Shown piece after piece: positions 42,095 through 51,192 of a stretch of 64,000 bases of DNA (position 1 is the first letter of the stretch; every line of letters starts with the position of its first letter). The notes beneath the pieces were generated by a model, which ran no database searches, was not told the DNA's origin, and was given only the letters and a program-made list of their open reading frames with translations. The position numbers and the translations under genes were made by a program. This DNA is from RBG-13-68-16 sp041494245 (GTDB taxonomy: Bacteria > Acidobacteriota > Thermoanaerobaculia > Thermoanaerobaculales > Thermoanaerobaculaceae), in contig JBGQAK010000006.1 in NCBI GenBank assembly GCA_041494245.1, positions 62,001 through 126,000 on the forward strand, read 5' to 3'.

Positions 42095-43701
42095 ACCGCC
42101 GACCCCCGCAGCCTGTGGCGCAGCCGGTTGCGCAGTGTGACGGCCGCCAGGTTGAGCACGACGACGAGCACGAGAAGCACCAGCACCGTCTCGTACACCA
42201 TCGGCTTGGCTGCCTCGACGTTGGGGGACTGGAACCCGACGTCGTAGATGTAGAAGCCGAGGTGCATGAACTTGCGGTCGAGGTGGAGGAACGGCGGCAC
42301 CGAATCGAACGGCATGCTGGGCGCGAGCTTGACGACACCCGTGACCATGAGGGGCGCCACCTCGCCTGCGCCGCGCGCCACCGCCAGGATGGCGCCGGTC
42401 AGGATCCCTGGCGCCGCGTACGGCAGCACCACCCTTCGCAACGTCTGCCAGCGAGTGGCGCCCAGGGCGCGGGCCCCGTCTCGAACCGCCTGGGGCACCG
42501 CCTGCAGCCCCTCCTCGGTGGCCACCACCACGACCGGCAGGGTGAGCAGCGCCAGCGTCAACGAGGCCCACAGGATGCCACCGGTCCCGAACGTCGGGGT
42601 GGGCAGCACATCCGAAAAGAGGAGCCGGTCGATGCTGCCGCCCAGGGTGTACACGAAGAACGCCAGGCCGAAGGCCCCGAACACGATGGAGGGGACGCCT
42701 GCGAGGTTGGCGAGGGCCAGACGCACGGCGTTGGTGAGAGCACCCTCGCGGGCGTACTCGTTGAGGTAGACTGCGGTGACGACACCGAGCGGCACCACCG
42801 CCACCGTCATGAGCAGCACCATGAGTGCCGTGCCGAAGATCGCGGGAAAGATCCCACCCTCGGTGTTGGACTCGCGCGGCTGTCCGCTCACAAACTCCCA
42901 CCACCTGCCGAGGTACAGGCTCAGCTTCTGAACGCCGCCGAGCGCGTTCTCTGGAATCGCGCGGACGATGGCCGCAACGGGGATCACCTTCTCGCCCCCT
43001 TCCGCCGTGGCCATCACCAGCTTCCCCTGGGCGAGGGCCTCACGCACAGCGGCGAGCCTCTCCATGGCGGGCGCCGTCTCCGCTGCCTCCCGCACCTGCG
43101 CCACCGCCAGCCTAGCCTCCAGATCCCGTGTGTCCGCTAAGCGGCGCTGGGCGGCCGCCAGCAGGACCATCAGCCTGGCGACGGGGGCGTGCCGGCGGTC
43201 CACCCGGCGGAGCAAGGTACGCTCCTCGTCGAGCAACCGGTGGGCCTCGGCGATCCTGGGTTGCAGCGTCTCGCGGAACCGCGGGTCGGCAAGGGAACGC
43301 GGACTGCCGTCCACGTTGAGCCTGCGCGGGAACCCGTAGAAGTTGCCGTTCTCCCGCCGCTCGATCAGCCAGGCGTCGGCCGGCACGCTCCGGGCGGTGA
43401 CCTCGCTCTCGCGGATCCAGCGGAAATCCGCCCCCGAAAGGTCACGGTTGCCGACCTTCAGGCGGATGCGGGCGCCGTGCGGGCTCGCCGGGTCAGGCTC
43501 CCGGTCCCACACCTCGCCCAACACCCTCGTTCCGTCCGCGAGGGTCAGTTCGACCAGAGGCCGCGGCCAGAAGAACCCGCCCGCCACATTGAGCACGACG
43601 GCCACGAGGCCCACGACCATCGCCAGGGCGATCAGGACGCATGCTCCCGTGAGCCACCGTTGGGCGGTTCCATCAGCGAGCCAGCGTCGCAGCGCGCTCA
43701 T
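42091..43701 (-). CDS. pstA: Phosphate ABC transporter permease PstA with large N-terminal domain
   Basis: 536 aa, almost twice the usual PstA length. After one membrane segment (about 18-42) there is an extracytoplasmic-looking region of about 250 residues with basic and alanine-rich helices (LMVLLAAAQRRLADTRDLEA), resembling the extension found in DUF3333-type PstA proteins. The permease core from about residue 300 has five or more membrane segments and the EAA-type loop GARALGATRWQTLRRVVLPYA that contacts PstB. ATG at 43701 overlaps the pstC stop by 4 bp. Confidence 0.87.
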   Translation of the reverse strand: MSALRRWLADGTAQRWLTGACVLIALAMVVGLVAVVLNVAGGFFWPRPLVELTLADGTRVLGEVWDREPDPASPHGARIRLKVGNRDLSGADFRWIRESEVTARSVPADAWLIERRENGNFYGFPRRLNVDGSPRSLADPRFRETLQPRIAEAHRLLDEERTLLRRVDRRHAPVARLMVLLAAAQRRLADTRDLEARLAVAQVREAAETAPAMERLAAVREALAQGKLVMATAEGGEKVIPVAAIVRAIPENALGGVQKLSLYLGRWWEFVSGQPRESNTEGGIFPAIFGTALMVLLMTVAVVPLGVVTAVYLNEYAREGALTNAVRLALANLAGVPSIVFGAFGLAFFVYTLGGSIDRLLFSDVLPTPTFGTGGILWASLTLALLTLPVVVVATEEGLQAVPQAVRDGARALGATRWQTLRRVVLPYAAPGILTGAILAVARGAGEVAPLMVTGVVKLAPSMPFDSVPPFLHLDRKFMHLGFYIYDVGFQSPNVEAAKPMVYETVLVLLVLVVVLNLAAVTLRNRLRHRLRGSAV

Positions 43702-45854
43702 GCCGCCAGCTTCCCGAACCGCCGCCGCAGCCGGTTCGACACCAGGACCGCGGCCGTGTTGATCATGAAGGTCAGGACGAACAGCAGGAGCGCCGTCAAG
43801 ATCAGGACCCGGTAGAGCGTGCCCCCGTAGGGCGCCTCGGGAAGCTCGACGGCAATGCACGCCGACATCGTCCGCATCCCGTCAAACGGCGAGAACGACA
43901 GGATCGGCGTGTTGCCGGTGGCCATCAGCACGATCATGGTCTCGCCCACGGCGCGGCCGAACCCAGTCATCGCCGCCGCAAACAGTCCAGGGCTGGCAGC
44001 CGGAATCGCAACCGTCCGCGCCGCCTGCCAGCGGGTGGCGCCGAGCGCCAGTGAGGCGGAGATGAGGGACTGGGGGACGTTGGAGAACGCGTCCTCGGCG
44101 AGGGTGAAGATGATCGGGATCACCGCAAAGCCGAGGGCGAACCCGACCACCACCGCGTTGCGCTGGTCGTAGGTGACGCCCGCCGCGCTCAGCAGCCATC
44201 CCTTGAAGTCGCCGGCGAAGAGGACGCGCTCCAGCCCTCCCTCGAAGGCGAAGCACACGACAGTTACCGCCGTCACCACGACCGTTACTAAGCCCAGCTC
44301 CCTCCAGCCCGTCGCGCGCCGGCGCCACCTCAACGGCGCCGCCTCCCAGGCCGCGGCGGCGGCCACCACAACGGCGGGAACCGCGAGAAACAGCCCAAGC
44401 GTCCCAACGATGTGGCGCTGGAGAAGTGGGGCCAGCAAGAGCGCCGCGAGGAAGCCCACGACCACCGAGGGGAGCGCCGCCATCATTTCCACCACCGGCT
44501 TGGCGATCTGGCGCAGACGCGAAGGAGCGAACTGGCTCACAAACAGCGCCGCCGCCAGCGCGACCGGTGCGGAGAACAGGAGGGCGTAGAACGCGCCCTT
44601 GAGGGTGCCGACAAGCAGCGGGATCATCGAGAGTTTAGGCTCGAACGTCTCGCTGCCACCGGTGGACTGCCACGCCAGCTCCGGCTTCGTGAAGCCCTCG
44701 TAGCGGGTTGGCAGGAACAGCGTTTCTGCCGTGGCCTCTGGGTAGGCGAGATCGAGGCCCCACCGGACCACGGCGCCTTCCTGGGTAGCCGCCCAGATCC
44801 CGTTGCGGCGGGGGGAGAAGCCCACGAGCACCGTGTCCGCGGGAAAACCCGGCACCTTCATCAAGGTGCGGCGGCTCGTGAGGTAGGCCACTTCCGCCGA
44901 GTCGGCCCGCTGGACGAGAAACGCCTTGTCGCGCTGGGAGACTGCAAGCGCCTGCACTGCACCCGTACCGCGGAAAGTCCCCGAGAGGTCGAGGACATGG
45001 CTCCCCGCCACCGCCCCAGTGACGACCTGCCAGGCACTCACGGCACCCGTTTCGTCCCCGAGCAGCAGGGTGACGTCTCCCACGATCACGGCTGCGGCCG
45101 ACGGCGCCGAGCCGATCGGGACCGTAGCTTGCGGCGTCTGGGTCGCGTCGCCCTGGCCGCTCAGCGGGAACCAGGCCAACTGCCGACTCGAGGCCAGCCA
45201 GGCCTCGCCGCCATCGCGGCTCAGCGCTCCGACGCGTGCGGGGGCCTGCAGCTGGAGGTGCGTGGTGCTCGTCGCGTCTCCGGTGCCCGAAAGCACAGTG
45301 GCACCATCAGGCGCACCCGCCAGCACCACCGGTTTTTCGACGTCACCCGCCACCGCGAGCACGGGCGAAGCCCCGACTCCCGGCCAGGTGGTGACGTGCC
45401 GCACGGCGGGCTCGATCACCCGCGTGTCGGCGTTCCAGCGGACCTCCGACGTGAACGCCCAGACCTGGAGCGCCCCCGAGGAATCCTTGAGCGCCACGAG
45501 CGTGCCTCGGGCGTCCGTGCGCGCTTGCCGCACCGGTGGCCGCACACCGGGGAGCGCAATCATCCTCTGCGGGCCGGAGCGGGGCACCAGGTGCAGGGTG
45601 CCGTCCGAACCGACGATCGCGACGTTCTCGCGGTACTCGTCCTCGAAGCAGGCGACCGGACCGAGGCCGTCCTTCACCTGGGGGACGGCCTTCAGGGACC
45701 CGGTTCGAAGCAGCGGGACGCACTGCGCCGCCAGGAACACCATCAAGAATGCCACCGCCAGAAGAACCGTCGAACCGCCCACCGTGATTAGAGCGGCCGC
45801 AGCACGGTCCACGGCACGGCTGCGCCGGAGGCGGGACGTGGCGAGGGGGCTCAT
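43698..45854 (-). CDS. pstC: Phosphate ABC transporter permease PstC with extended periplasmic domain
   Basis: 718 aa; a typical PstC is about 310. One membrane segment (about 20-45) leads to a region of about 350 residues rich in short beta strands, with propeller-like repeats such as ENVAIVGSDGTLHLVPRSG, EAWLASSRQLAWFPLSGQG and DVTLLLGDETGAVSAWQV. This may be a beta-propeller. The permease core starts near residue 410 (LVGTLKGAFYALLFSAPVALA) with EAA loop ASLALGATRWQAARTVAIPAA. Sensor or interaction function of the propeller is conjecture. Confidence 0.85.
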   Translation of the reverse strand: MSPLATSRLRRSRAVDRAAAALITVGGSTVLLAVAFLMVFLAAQCVPLLRTGSLKAVPQVKDGLGPVACFEDEYRENVAIVGSDGTLHLVPRSGPQRMIALPGVRPPVRQARTDARGTLVALKDSSGALQVWAFTSEVRWNADTRVIEPAVRHVTTWPGVGASPVLAVAGDVEKPVVLAGAPDGATVLSGTGDATSTTHLQLQAPARVGALSRDGGEAWLASSRQLAWFPLSGQGDATQTPQATVPIGSAPSAAAVIVGDVTLLLGDETGAVSAWQVVTGAVAGSHVLDLSGTFRGTGAVQALAVSQRDKAFLVQRADSAEVAYLTSRRTLMKVPGFPADTVLVGFSPRRNGIWAATQEGAVVRWGLDLAYPEATAETLFLPTRYEGFTKPELAWQSTGGSETFEPKLSMIPLLVGTLKGAFYALLFSAPVALAAALFVSQFAPSRLRQIAKPVVEMMAALPSVVVGFLAALLLAPLLQRHIVGTLGLFLAVPAVVVAAAAAWEAAPLRWRRRATGWRELGLVTVVVTAVTVVCFAFEGGLERVLFAGDFKGWLLSAAGVTYDQRNAVVVGFALGFAVIPIIFTLAEDAFSNVPQSLISASLALGATRWQAARTVAIPAASPGLFAAAMTGFGRAVGETMIVLMATGNTPILSFSPFDGMRTMSACIAVELPEAPYGGTLYRVLILTALLLFVLTFMINTAAVLVSNRLRRRFGKLAA

Positions 45855-45892
45855 AACGGTGCCAACTATGGACTCCCGGCTGACTAGAGTAC

Positions 45893-45918
45893 CCCGGAGC
45901 GGTCCGAACCGCCCCGGG
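45893..45918 (-). other. Intercistronic hairpin between pstS and pstC
   Basis: CCCGG A GCGGT, loop CCGA, ACCGC C CCGGG forms a 10-bp stem with one A-C mismatch. It lies 21 nt after the pstS stop. In many pst operons a similar site lowers distal transcription or protects pstS mRNA, giving more PstS than transporter. Confidence 0.55.
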
Positions 45919-45939
45919 CCCTCGATCTCAAGCTCCCGA

Positions 45940-46911
45940 TCAATTCAGCTTCGCGAGTTCCTCGTTCACCACAATGGCGGGTAACGGGAGGAAGCCATCC
46001 TTCACGACGATCTCCTGGCCCTCACGAGACAGAACGAACTTCAGGAACTCCTTGACCAGGGGGTCCACCGGGCGGCGCGGGTCGCGCACGACGTAGATGT
46101 AGAGGTACCGGGAGAGAGGGTACTTCTTGGACAGCGCGTTGGCGTAGTTGGGCTCCACCGGCGCTCCACCAGCCTTCATTGCAAGCGGCAGCGCGCGCAC
46201 GCCCGAGGTCTTGTAGCCGATGCCGGAGTAGCCGATGGAGTAGAGGTCCTCGCTCACCCCCTGCACCACCGAGGCCGAGCCTGGCTGCTCCTTGACCCTG
46301 TCCTTGTAGTCTCCCTTCGCCAGCGCGTGCTCCTTGAAGAAACCGTAGGTGCCGGACGCCGAGTTGCGTCCGAAAACCGAGACGGGCTTGTTGGCCCACG
46401 CGCCCTTCAGGCCGAGCTGGCCCCACGTCGTGATGTCGTTGGGGTAGCCGGCCTTGCGGGTCTTGGAGAAGATCGCGTCCACTTCGGGCAGTGAAAGTGA
46501 CGCGATCGGGTTGTCCTTGTTGACGTAGACGCCGATGGTGTCGAGCGCCGCGCGGATCGGGGTGGGCTTGAACCCGTACTTCTTCTCGATGGCGTCCACC
46601 TCCGCCGGTGTCATGTCGCGGGACATCGGCCCGAGCTGCGAGCTGCCTGCGATCAGCGCCGGCGGCGCCGTGGAGGAGCCCTTTCCTTCCACCTGGATGC
46701 GAACCGTTGGGTAGAGCCTGGCGAACGCCTCGCCCCAGTAGGTCATGAGGTTGTTCATGGTGTCGGATCCGACGGCGTTGAGGTTGCCGGATACCGCCGG
46801 CCCCCGCTGGTACGCCGGGATCGCGGGCTCGATCTGTACTACCTGCGCGACGGCGGCCGTCGCCGTGAGTACAGCTGCTATGACCCCCGTGCAGAGCTGG
46901 CTGCGCTTCAT
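45940..46911 (-). CDS. pstS: Periplasmic phosphate-binding protein PstS
   Basis: 323-aa exported protein with signal peptide 1-22 (IAAVLTATAAVAQ). Phosphate-binding-type motifs include NAVGSDTMNNLMTYWGEAF, the SRDM segment of GPMSRDMTP, IGVYVNKDNPI and FGRNSASGTYGFFKEH, which is the canonical R-x-x-x-S-G-T loop. First gene of the operon; ribosome site GAGGAGG lies 6 nt before the ATG, and the Pho-box candidate is about 55 nt upstream. Confidence 0.92.
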   Translation of the reverse strand: MKRSQLCTGVIAAVLTATAAVAQVVQIEPAIPAYQRGPAVSGNLNAVGSDTMNNLMTYWGEAFARLYPTVRIQVEGKGSSTAPPALIAGSSQLGPMSRDMTPAEVDAIEKKYGFKPTPIRAALDTIGVYVNKDNPIASLSLPEVDAIFSKTRKAGYPNDITTWGQLGLKGAWANKPVSVFGRNSASGTYGFFKEHALAKGDYKDRVKEQPGSASVVQGVSEDLYSIGYSGIGYKTSGVRALPLAMKAGGAPVEPNYANALSKKYPLSRYLYIYVVRDPRRPVDPLVKEFLKFVLSREGQEIVVKDGFLPLPAIVVNEELAKLN

Positions 46912-46964
46912 GTCGTCCTCCTCGGGGCGGGGGGTTCCCGCCTGCGCGGATCCTCCCCGGGCGG

Positions 46965-46982
46965 TGTGAAGAAACCGTGAAG
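46965..46982 (-). promoter_or_regulatory. Pho-box candidate shared by pstS and the divergent phosphodiesterase gene
   Basis: On the minus strand CTTCACG GTTT CTTCACA: two near-identical 7-mers separated by 4 bp, an 11-bp period. That layout matches Pho boxes of E. coli (7+4+7) and the GTTCACC-type repeats of actinobacterial PhoP boxes. It lies between pstS and a divergent phosphatase-family gene, where PhoB control of both would be expected. Confidence 0.55.
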
Positions 46983-47006
46983 GTCACCGAAACGCCGATG
47001 TTCCGG

Positions 47007-47012
47007 TACACT
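47007..47012 (+). promoter_or_regulatory. -10-like hexamer directly before the phosphodiesterase gene
   Basis: TACACT, 6 nt before GTG at 47019. The Pho-box candidate ends 24 nt upstream, near the position of a -35 that lacks consensus. This fits an activator-dependent leaderless promoter. Confidence 0.45.
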
Positions 47013-47018
47013 TTCGCG

Positions 47019-48935
47019 GTGAGATACCGTGCCTTCCTCGCCACGGCCGCCGCGCTCGCCGTCGCGGCGTGCGTCGCCTCGGACACCTCGAAGCCGACAC
47101 CCAGGGCGCACCTGACAGACCAACCGGGCCGCGTCGTGCTCCTCTCACTCGACGGGTTCGCCGCGGTCCGCCACCGCGAGAACCTCCGCCGGGGGCTCTA
47201 CATGGACCCGGAGGGGCTGACCGCGTTCGACGCTGGCGGCCACGTGGTTGAACACGCAATCCCCGTGGACCCTCCCCTCACCTCGGTGAGCCACGCGTCC
47301 ATCGCGAGCGGCGCGTTTCCCGCCACCACCGGGATCGTGTCCAACGCGTTTCACACGCCGCACACCCCGGTGTTCCAGGGCGTCTCCGGGTTCGAGGCGC
47401 CGTGGGGCGCCGAGTCGCTCTGGCAGGCGTTCCGGCGGCAGGGCCGGCGCGTGGGCGTGCTCACCTTCCCCGGCTGCGACGCCACCTCCCCTTCACGCAC
47501 GGCCGACTTTGGGATGACTTACGTCAACAAGCCCAACGCCCCTGCCGCGCTCGTCACGCTCGCGGCAACCCAGTTCGCCGGCGCCACGCTGCCGCCCGGG
47601 TGGACGAGCTTCTCGCCGGCCCGGCGCGCGACGATCATCGTGCCGCTCGCGGGGGAGGGCGCCCCGCCCGCCGTAACCTTCACGCTCACCGCCCTCGATA
47701 GCACGGACGACGGCGCCCCCGACTACGACACGATGGTGGTGGACGACGACCAGGATCCCGCCAACGGCACGCTCGCGCGCGTGCACGCCGGCGAGTGGTT
47801 CCCCTTGAGCGTGCGCGTCGCGCACCCGGACGGCGGGATCCGCACGGTTGGGGCCTGGTGCCTGCTGCAGGCGCTGCCGCCAAACCTGGCGGGGGTCAGG
47901 CTCTACCGGGGGGCGTTCTTCACCACCGAGGCGTACCCGCGCGAGTTCCGGGAGATCCTGGAGGACAAGGCCGGTTTCTGGCCGGGACCCCCCGACGAGC
48001 GCTCCCTGGTCAGGACGTTGGCCGGCGAGGAGGGGCTTCGCGTCGCCGACATCCTCGCGCAGACGCAGCGCTTCTCCGAGTTTTTCAACGCCTGTGCGGC
48101 CGCCGCGATCGCCCGCGAGCGCTTCGACCTCCTCATGCTCTACCAGCCGGTCGTCGACGAGGTCGAGCACGGTATGCTGGTCGTGAACCCCAGGCAACGG
48201 GATTACTCCGAGGGGCTGGCGGCCACCGGCCGGGCCGCGGTCGACGAAGTCTACCGCGTCGCCGACCACGCGGTCGGCCAACTCGCGCGCGAGCTGGATC
48301 TCTCCCGCGACACGCTCGTGGTGGTCTCCGACCACGGAATGGCGCCGGTCTGGGAGACGGTGAACCTCAATCAGCTCCTGCAGCAGGCGGGGCTGGCCGA
48401 GGCGGAACAGGGCGTCAGGGCCGGGCGGGACGCCAAGGTCTGGCGCCTGAAGGCGTCCTCCCGGATGGTGGCGTTCGCGTCGGGCGGGTGCGCTCACCTC
48501 TACGTCAACCTCAAGGGACGCGAGGAGCGTGGCGTCGTCCAGCCTTCCGATGCGGGCGCGGTCGTGGGCGCCGCGGCCGCGCACCTCGCGGGCGCCCAGG
48601 TGGACGGCCAGGATGTCGTGGAGGCGATGTTCCGCCGCGAGGATCTCGCCCGAATCGGCCTCGACACCCCCAACACGGGCGACCTCGTGGTCTTCCTCCG
48701 TCCGGGGTTCAACGGCTCCTCGCAGATCGGCCCGCCCGGGGCGCCGTGGCACACCCAGGCCGAGATGTACGGGCAGCACGGCTTCCTCAACACCCACGCC
48801 GACATGGCCGCGGTGTGGCTGGCCCGCGGCGCCGGGGTGCCAGCCGCGCACGTGAGCGAGGCCTCCCTCACGGGGGTGGCGGTGTTCGTTGCCGAGCTGG
48901 CCGGCGTGCAACCCCCGGCGCAGGCGCGTCGCTAG
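47019..48935 (+). CDS. Alkaline phosphatase superfamily phosphodiesterase/nucleotide pyrophosphatase, lipoprotein
   Basis: 638-aa exported enzyme. A lipoprotein signal MRYRAFLATAAALAVAAC (Cys 18) fits a GTG start at 47019; upstream ATGs at 46977 and 46998 would bury the signal. The nucleotide pyrophosphatase fold shows VVLLSLDGFAA near residue 44 (metal Asp), the region PPLTSVSHASIASG with the probable nucleophile Thr/Ser, LLMLYQPVVDEVEHG, and VVSDHGMAPV with Asp-His ligands. The adjacent Pho box suggests it releases phosphate from organic phosphodiesters during starvation. Confidence 0.82.
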   Translation: MRYRAFLATAAALAVAACVASDTSKPTPRAHLTDQPGRVVLLSLDGFAAVRHRENLRRGLYMDPEGLTAFDAGGHVVEHAIPVDPPLTSVSHASIASGAFPATTGIVSNAFHTPHTPVFQGVSGFEAPWGAESLWQAFRRQGRRVGVLTFPGCDATSPSRTADFGMTYVNKPNAPAALVTLAATQFAGATLPPGWTSFSPARRATIIVPLAGEGAPPAVTFTLTALDSTDDGAPDYDTMVVDDDQDPANGTLARVHAGEWFPLSVRVAHPDGGIRTVGAWCLLQALPPNLAGVRLYRGAFFTTEAYPREFREILEDKAGFWPGPPDERSLVRTLAGEEGLRVADILAQTQRFSEFFNACAAAAIARERFDLLMLYQPVVDEVEHGMLVVNPRQRDYSEGLAATGRAAVDEVYRVADHAVGQLARELDLSRDTLVVVSDHGMAPVWETVNLNQLLQQAGLAEAEQGVRAGRDAKVWRLKASSRMVAFASGGCAHLYVNLKGREERGVVQPSDAGAVVGAAAAHLAGAQVDGQDVVEAMFRREDLARIGLDTPNTGDLVVFLRPGFNGSSQIGPPGAPWHTQAEMYGQHGFLNTHADMAAVWLARGAGVPAAHVSEASLTGVAVFVAELAGVQPPAQARR

Positions 48936-48963
48936 CTTCCGCCACGCGCAGCAAGGTGCGGCA

Positions 48964-51110
48964 CTACAGCGTGGCGAGCCAGAGCCGCACGCCGAGGAAC
49001 GCCTCCCGCGTCGGCCCCGGGTGGTAGGAGTTTCCGTCGGGGTCCGGCTCGGTGAAGGCGATGTACGACGTGTTGAACAGGTTGCGTACGATCCCGATGA
49101 CCTCGCCGTGGTGCGCCTTCCCGCGCCACCGGTAGGCGGCGCGCAGGCTCACGAGGGTGTAGGGGTCGGTCCAGACCTCGTTCGAGGCGTCGATGTAGGA
49201 GCGGCTCTGGTACTCGGCGCTCGCGCCCACTACCCAGCGCGGCGTCGGGCGGAGCTCGGCGTCGAGGTAAGCGAGGTTCGCGGGCGAGTTGGGCAGCCAG
49301 GTGCCGGTGTAGGTCTCGCCTGTGATCGTGGTGACCGTGTCGTACTTGAAGCGGTTCCACGTGTAGGCGAGCTCGATCCCGAGCAGCCTCGAGGGCCTCC
49401 ACCCGAGGAGCGTCTCGACACCCCAGCGGGTGCTCGAGCCGGCGTTCTGGTAGAACGTCTCGAGCGGCCGGCCGGAGATCCGGTAGCGCCCGAAGTCGTT
49501 CGCCGTCACCAGGTGGAACGCTCCGGCCTCGTAGGCGAGGGTGCCGCCGAGCTCGCCCCGCACGCCGACCTCCCCGCCCTGCGAGATCGCCGGGACGAGC
49601 TGCTGGTTCAGGCCGCCGAAGAGCGCCGGGTTGTTGGTGAGCTCCTCGGTGGTGGGGGGCAGGAACCCCTGCCCCCAGGCCGCGTACGCTCCGAAGCCCG
49701 GCGACGGGTTCCAGGTCATCCCCACGCGTCCGGTCGTCTTCTCGAAGTCGCGCCTACCCGACAGGTCCGCCCCGCCGAGCCTGAGGTTGTCCTCGAGCCC
49801 ATTGTGGATCCAGTCGTAGCGCACGGAGAGCATCGCGCCCCACGCGGGGCCGAGGTCGATCCGATCGATGAGGTAGCCGCCGACGCCGGCCTGCGCGATC
49901 GCCTGGTTCGAGAGCAGCCCCGGCCCCTCGACCGCGCCGCCGAGGTTCGGCCGCCGGCGCTCCGTGATGTGCTGCCAGTCGAGATCGGTTCCGAGCGAGA
50001 GATGGTGGGTGAGCGCTCCGGTCGCCGCACGCGTCGTGTACTGGAGGAAGCCACCCGGCGCGCCGTATGTGCGATGCTGCACCGAGGACGGCACCGACTC
50101 CTCCCACTGCGTGTCCCGGTAGTAGAGGCTGTAGGTGAGGTCCGCCGCCGGGCCGACCTGGGTGACGCCGGTCAGGCCGACCGTGGCGCGGCGGGTGCGC
50201 TGGTACTCGTTGTAGGTGAGCGCGTCGGGGTTGGGCTGGGTGGGGTCCTGGCGCACCTGGTCGAGGTTGAGCCCCTCCGCGTTCTGGTTAAAGTAGCTCG
50301 TGCCGATCACGATCACCGTCAGCCGTGTCGTGCGCGACGGGTCGACGCGGAACTTGCCGTACAGGTTGGTTGCGTCGAAGGCGGTGTGGACGCGGTAGCC
50401 GTCCCCCTGCGTGTAGGACGCGGACACGCGGTAATTCAGCGTGCCGGCGCTGCCCCCCCCGCCTCGGCCACCCCCTTCAGGAAGCCGAACGACCCGAGGT
50501 TGGCGAACGCGTCACCCGAGGCACGCTCGGCCCCGCCGTCGCGGGTCGCGATGTTGATGATCCCCCCGGCGCCGCCCCCGCCGTAGAGCGAGGAGGCCGG
50601 CCCGCGGAAGACCTCGACCCGGTCCACCGTCGCCCAGTCCACGTCGAACAGGTCAGGGGTCAGGCCGGTGGGGTCGCCGAGCGGCACGCCGTCGAGCAGC
50701 ACTTTGATGCCGCGGATGCCGCGCTCCGTGAGGATCCCCTGGCCGCGGATCGAGAGGTGTACCCGCTCGCCGTTCGCCTGGTTGTCCACCTTGACCCCCG
50801 GCACCAGCTTGAGCGCCTCGTCCGCCGCAATGGCCTTGGTCTCGGTCTTCGCGAGCGTCGCCTGGTCCACCACCGTCGTGGCCGACGGGCTCTCCTTTAG
50901 CGGCACGTCCATCCGGGGAGCGGTCACCACGACGCTGGTGGCGAGCGCCTGCGGCGGTTTCTCCTGGTCCACCGTGGGCGCGGCCGTCTCGGCCTGCTGG
51001 CCGGGCGCATCGGGCGGATGGGCCAGCGCCAGGAGGCCAACTGCACATGCGACGCAAACGCAGAGTCTTCCCCGCTCCCCGAAACCCCTGCGTCGCGGTG
51101 CGAGCTTCAC
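48964..51110 (-). CDS. TonB-dependent outer membrane receptor, split by frameshift in a C8 tract
   Basis: Outer membrane receptor for an iron chelate or similar ligand. The first part (51110-50436) has an export signal, a TonB-box-like ATSVVVTAPRM, a plug domain (ATTVVDQATLAKTET; HLSIRGQG; DGVPLGDPTG; VEVFRGPASSLYGGGGAGGIINI). It then meets a stop shortly after a run of eight C (50453-50460; G on the coding strand). The barrel continues in the other frame (50450-48964), ending HPGPTREAFLGVRLWLATL. One added base or two removed in the tract would restore about 715 aa. Phase variation, a mutation or a sequencing error are possible. Confidence 0.78.
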
Positions 51111-51192
51111 ACCCGCATGCTAGCAGCCACGCCACCGCCAGCTGGCCGGGCGAGGCGAAAGCGGGGTGGTCGCCGCCCGCCCCGGGCGCCCG

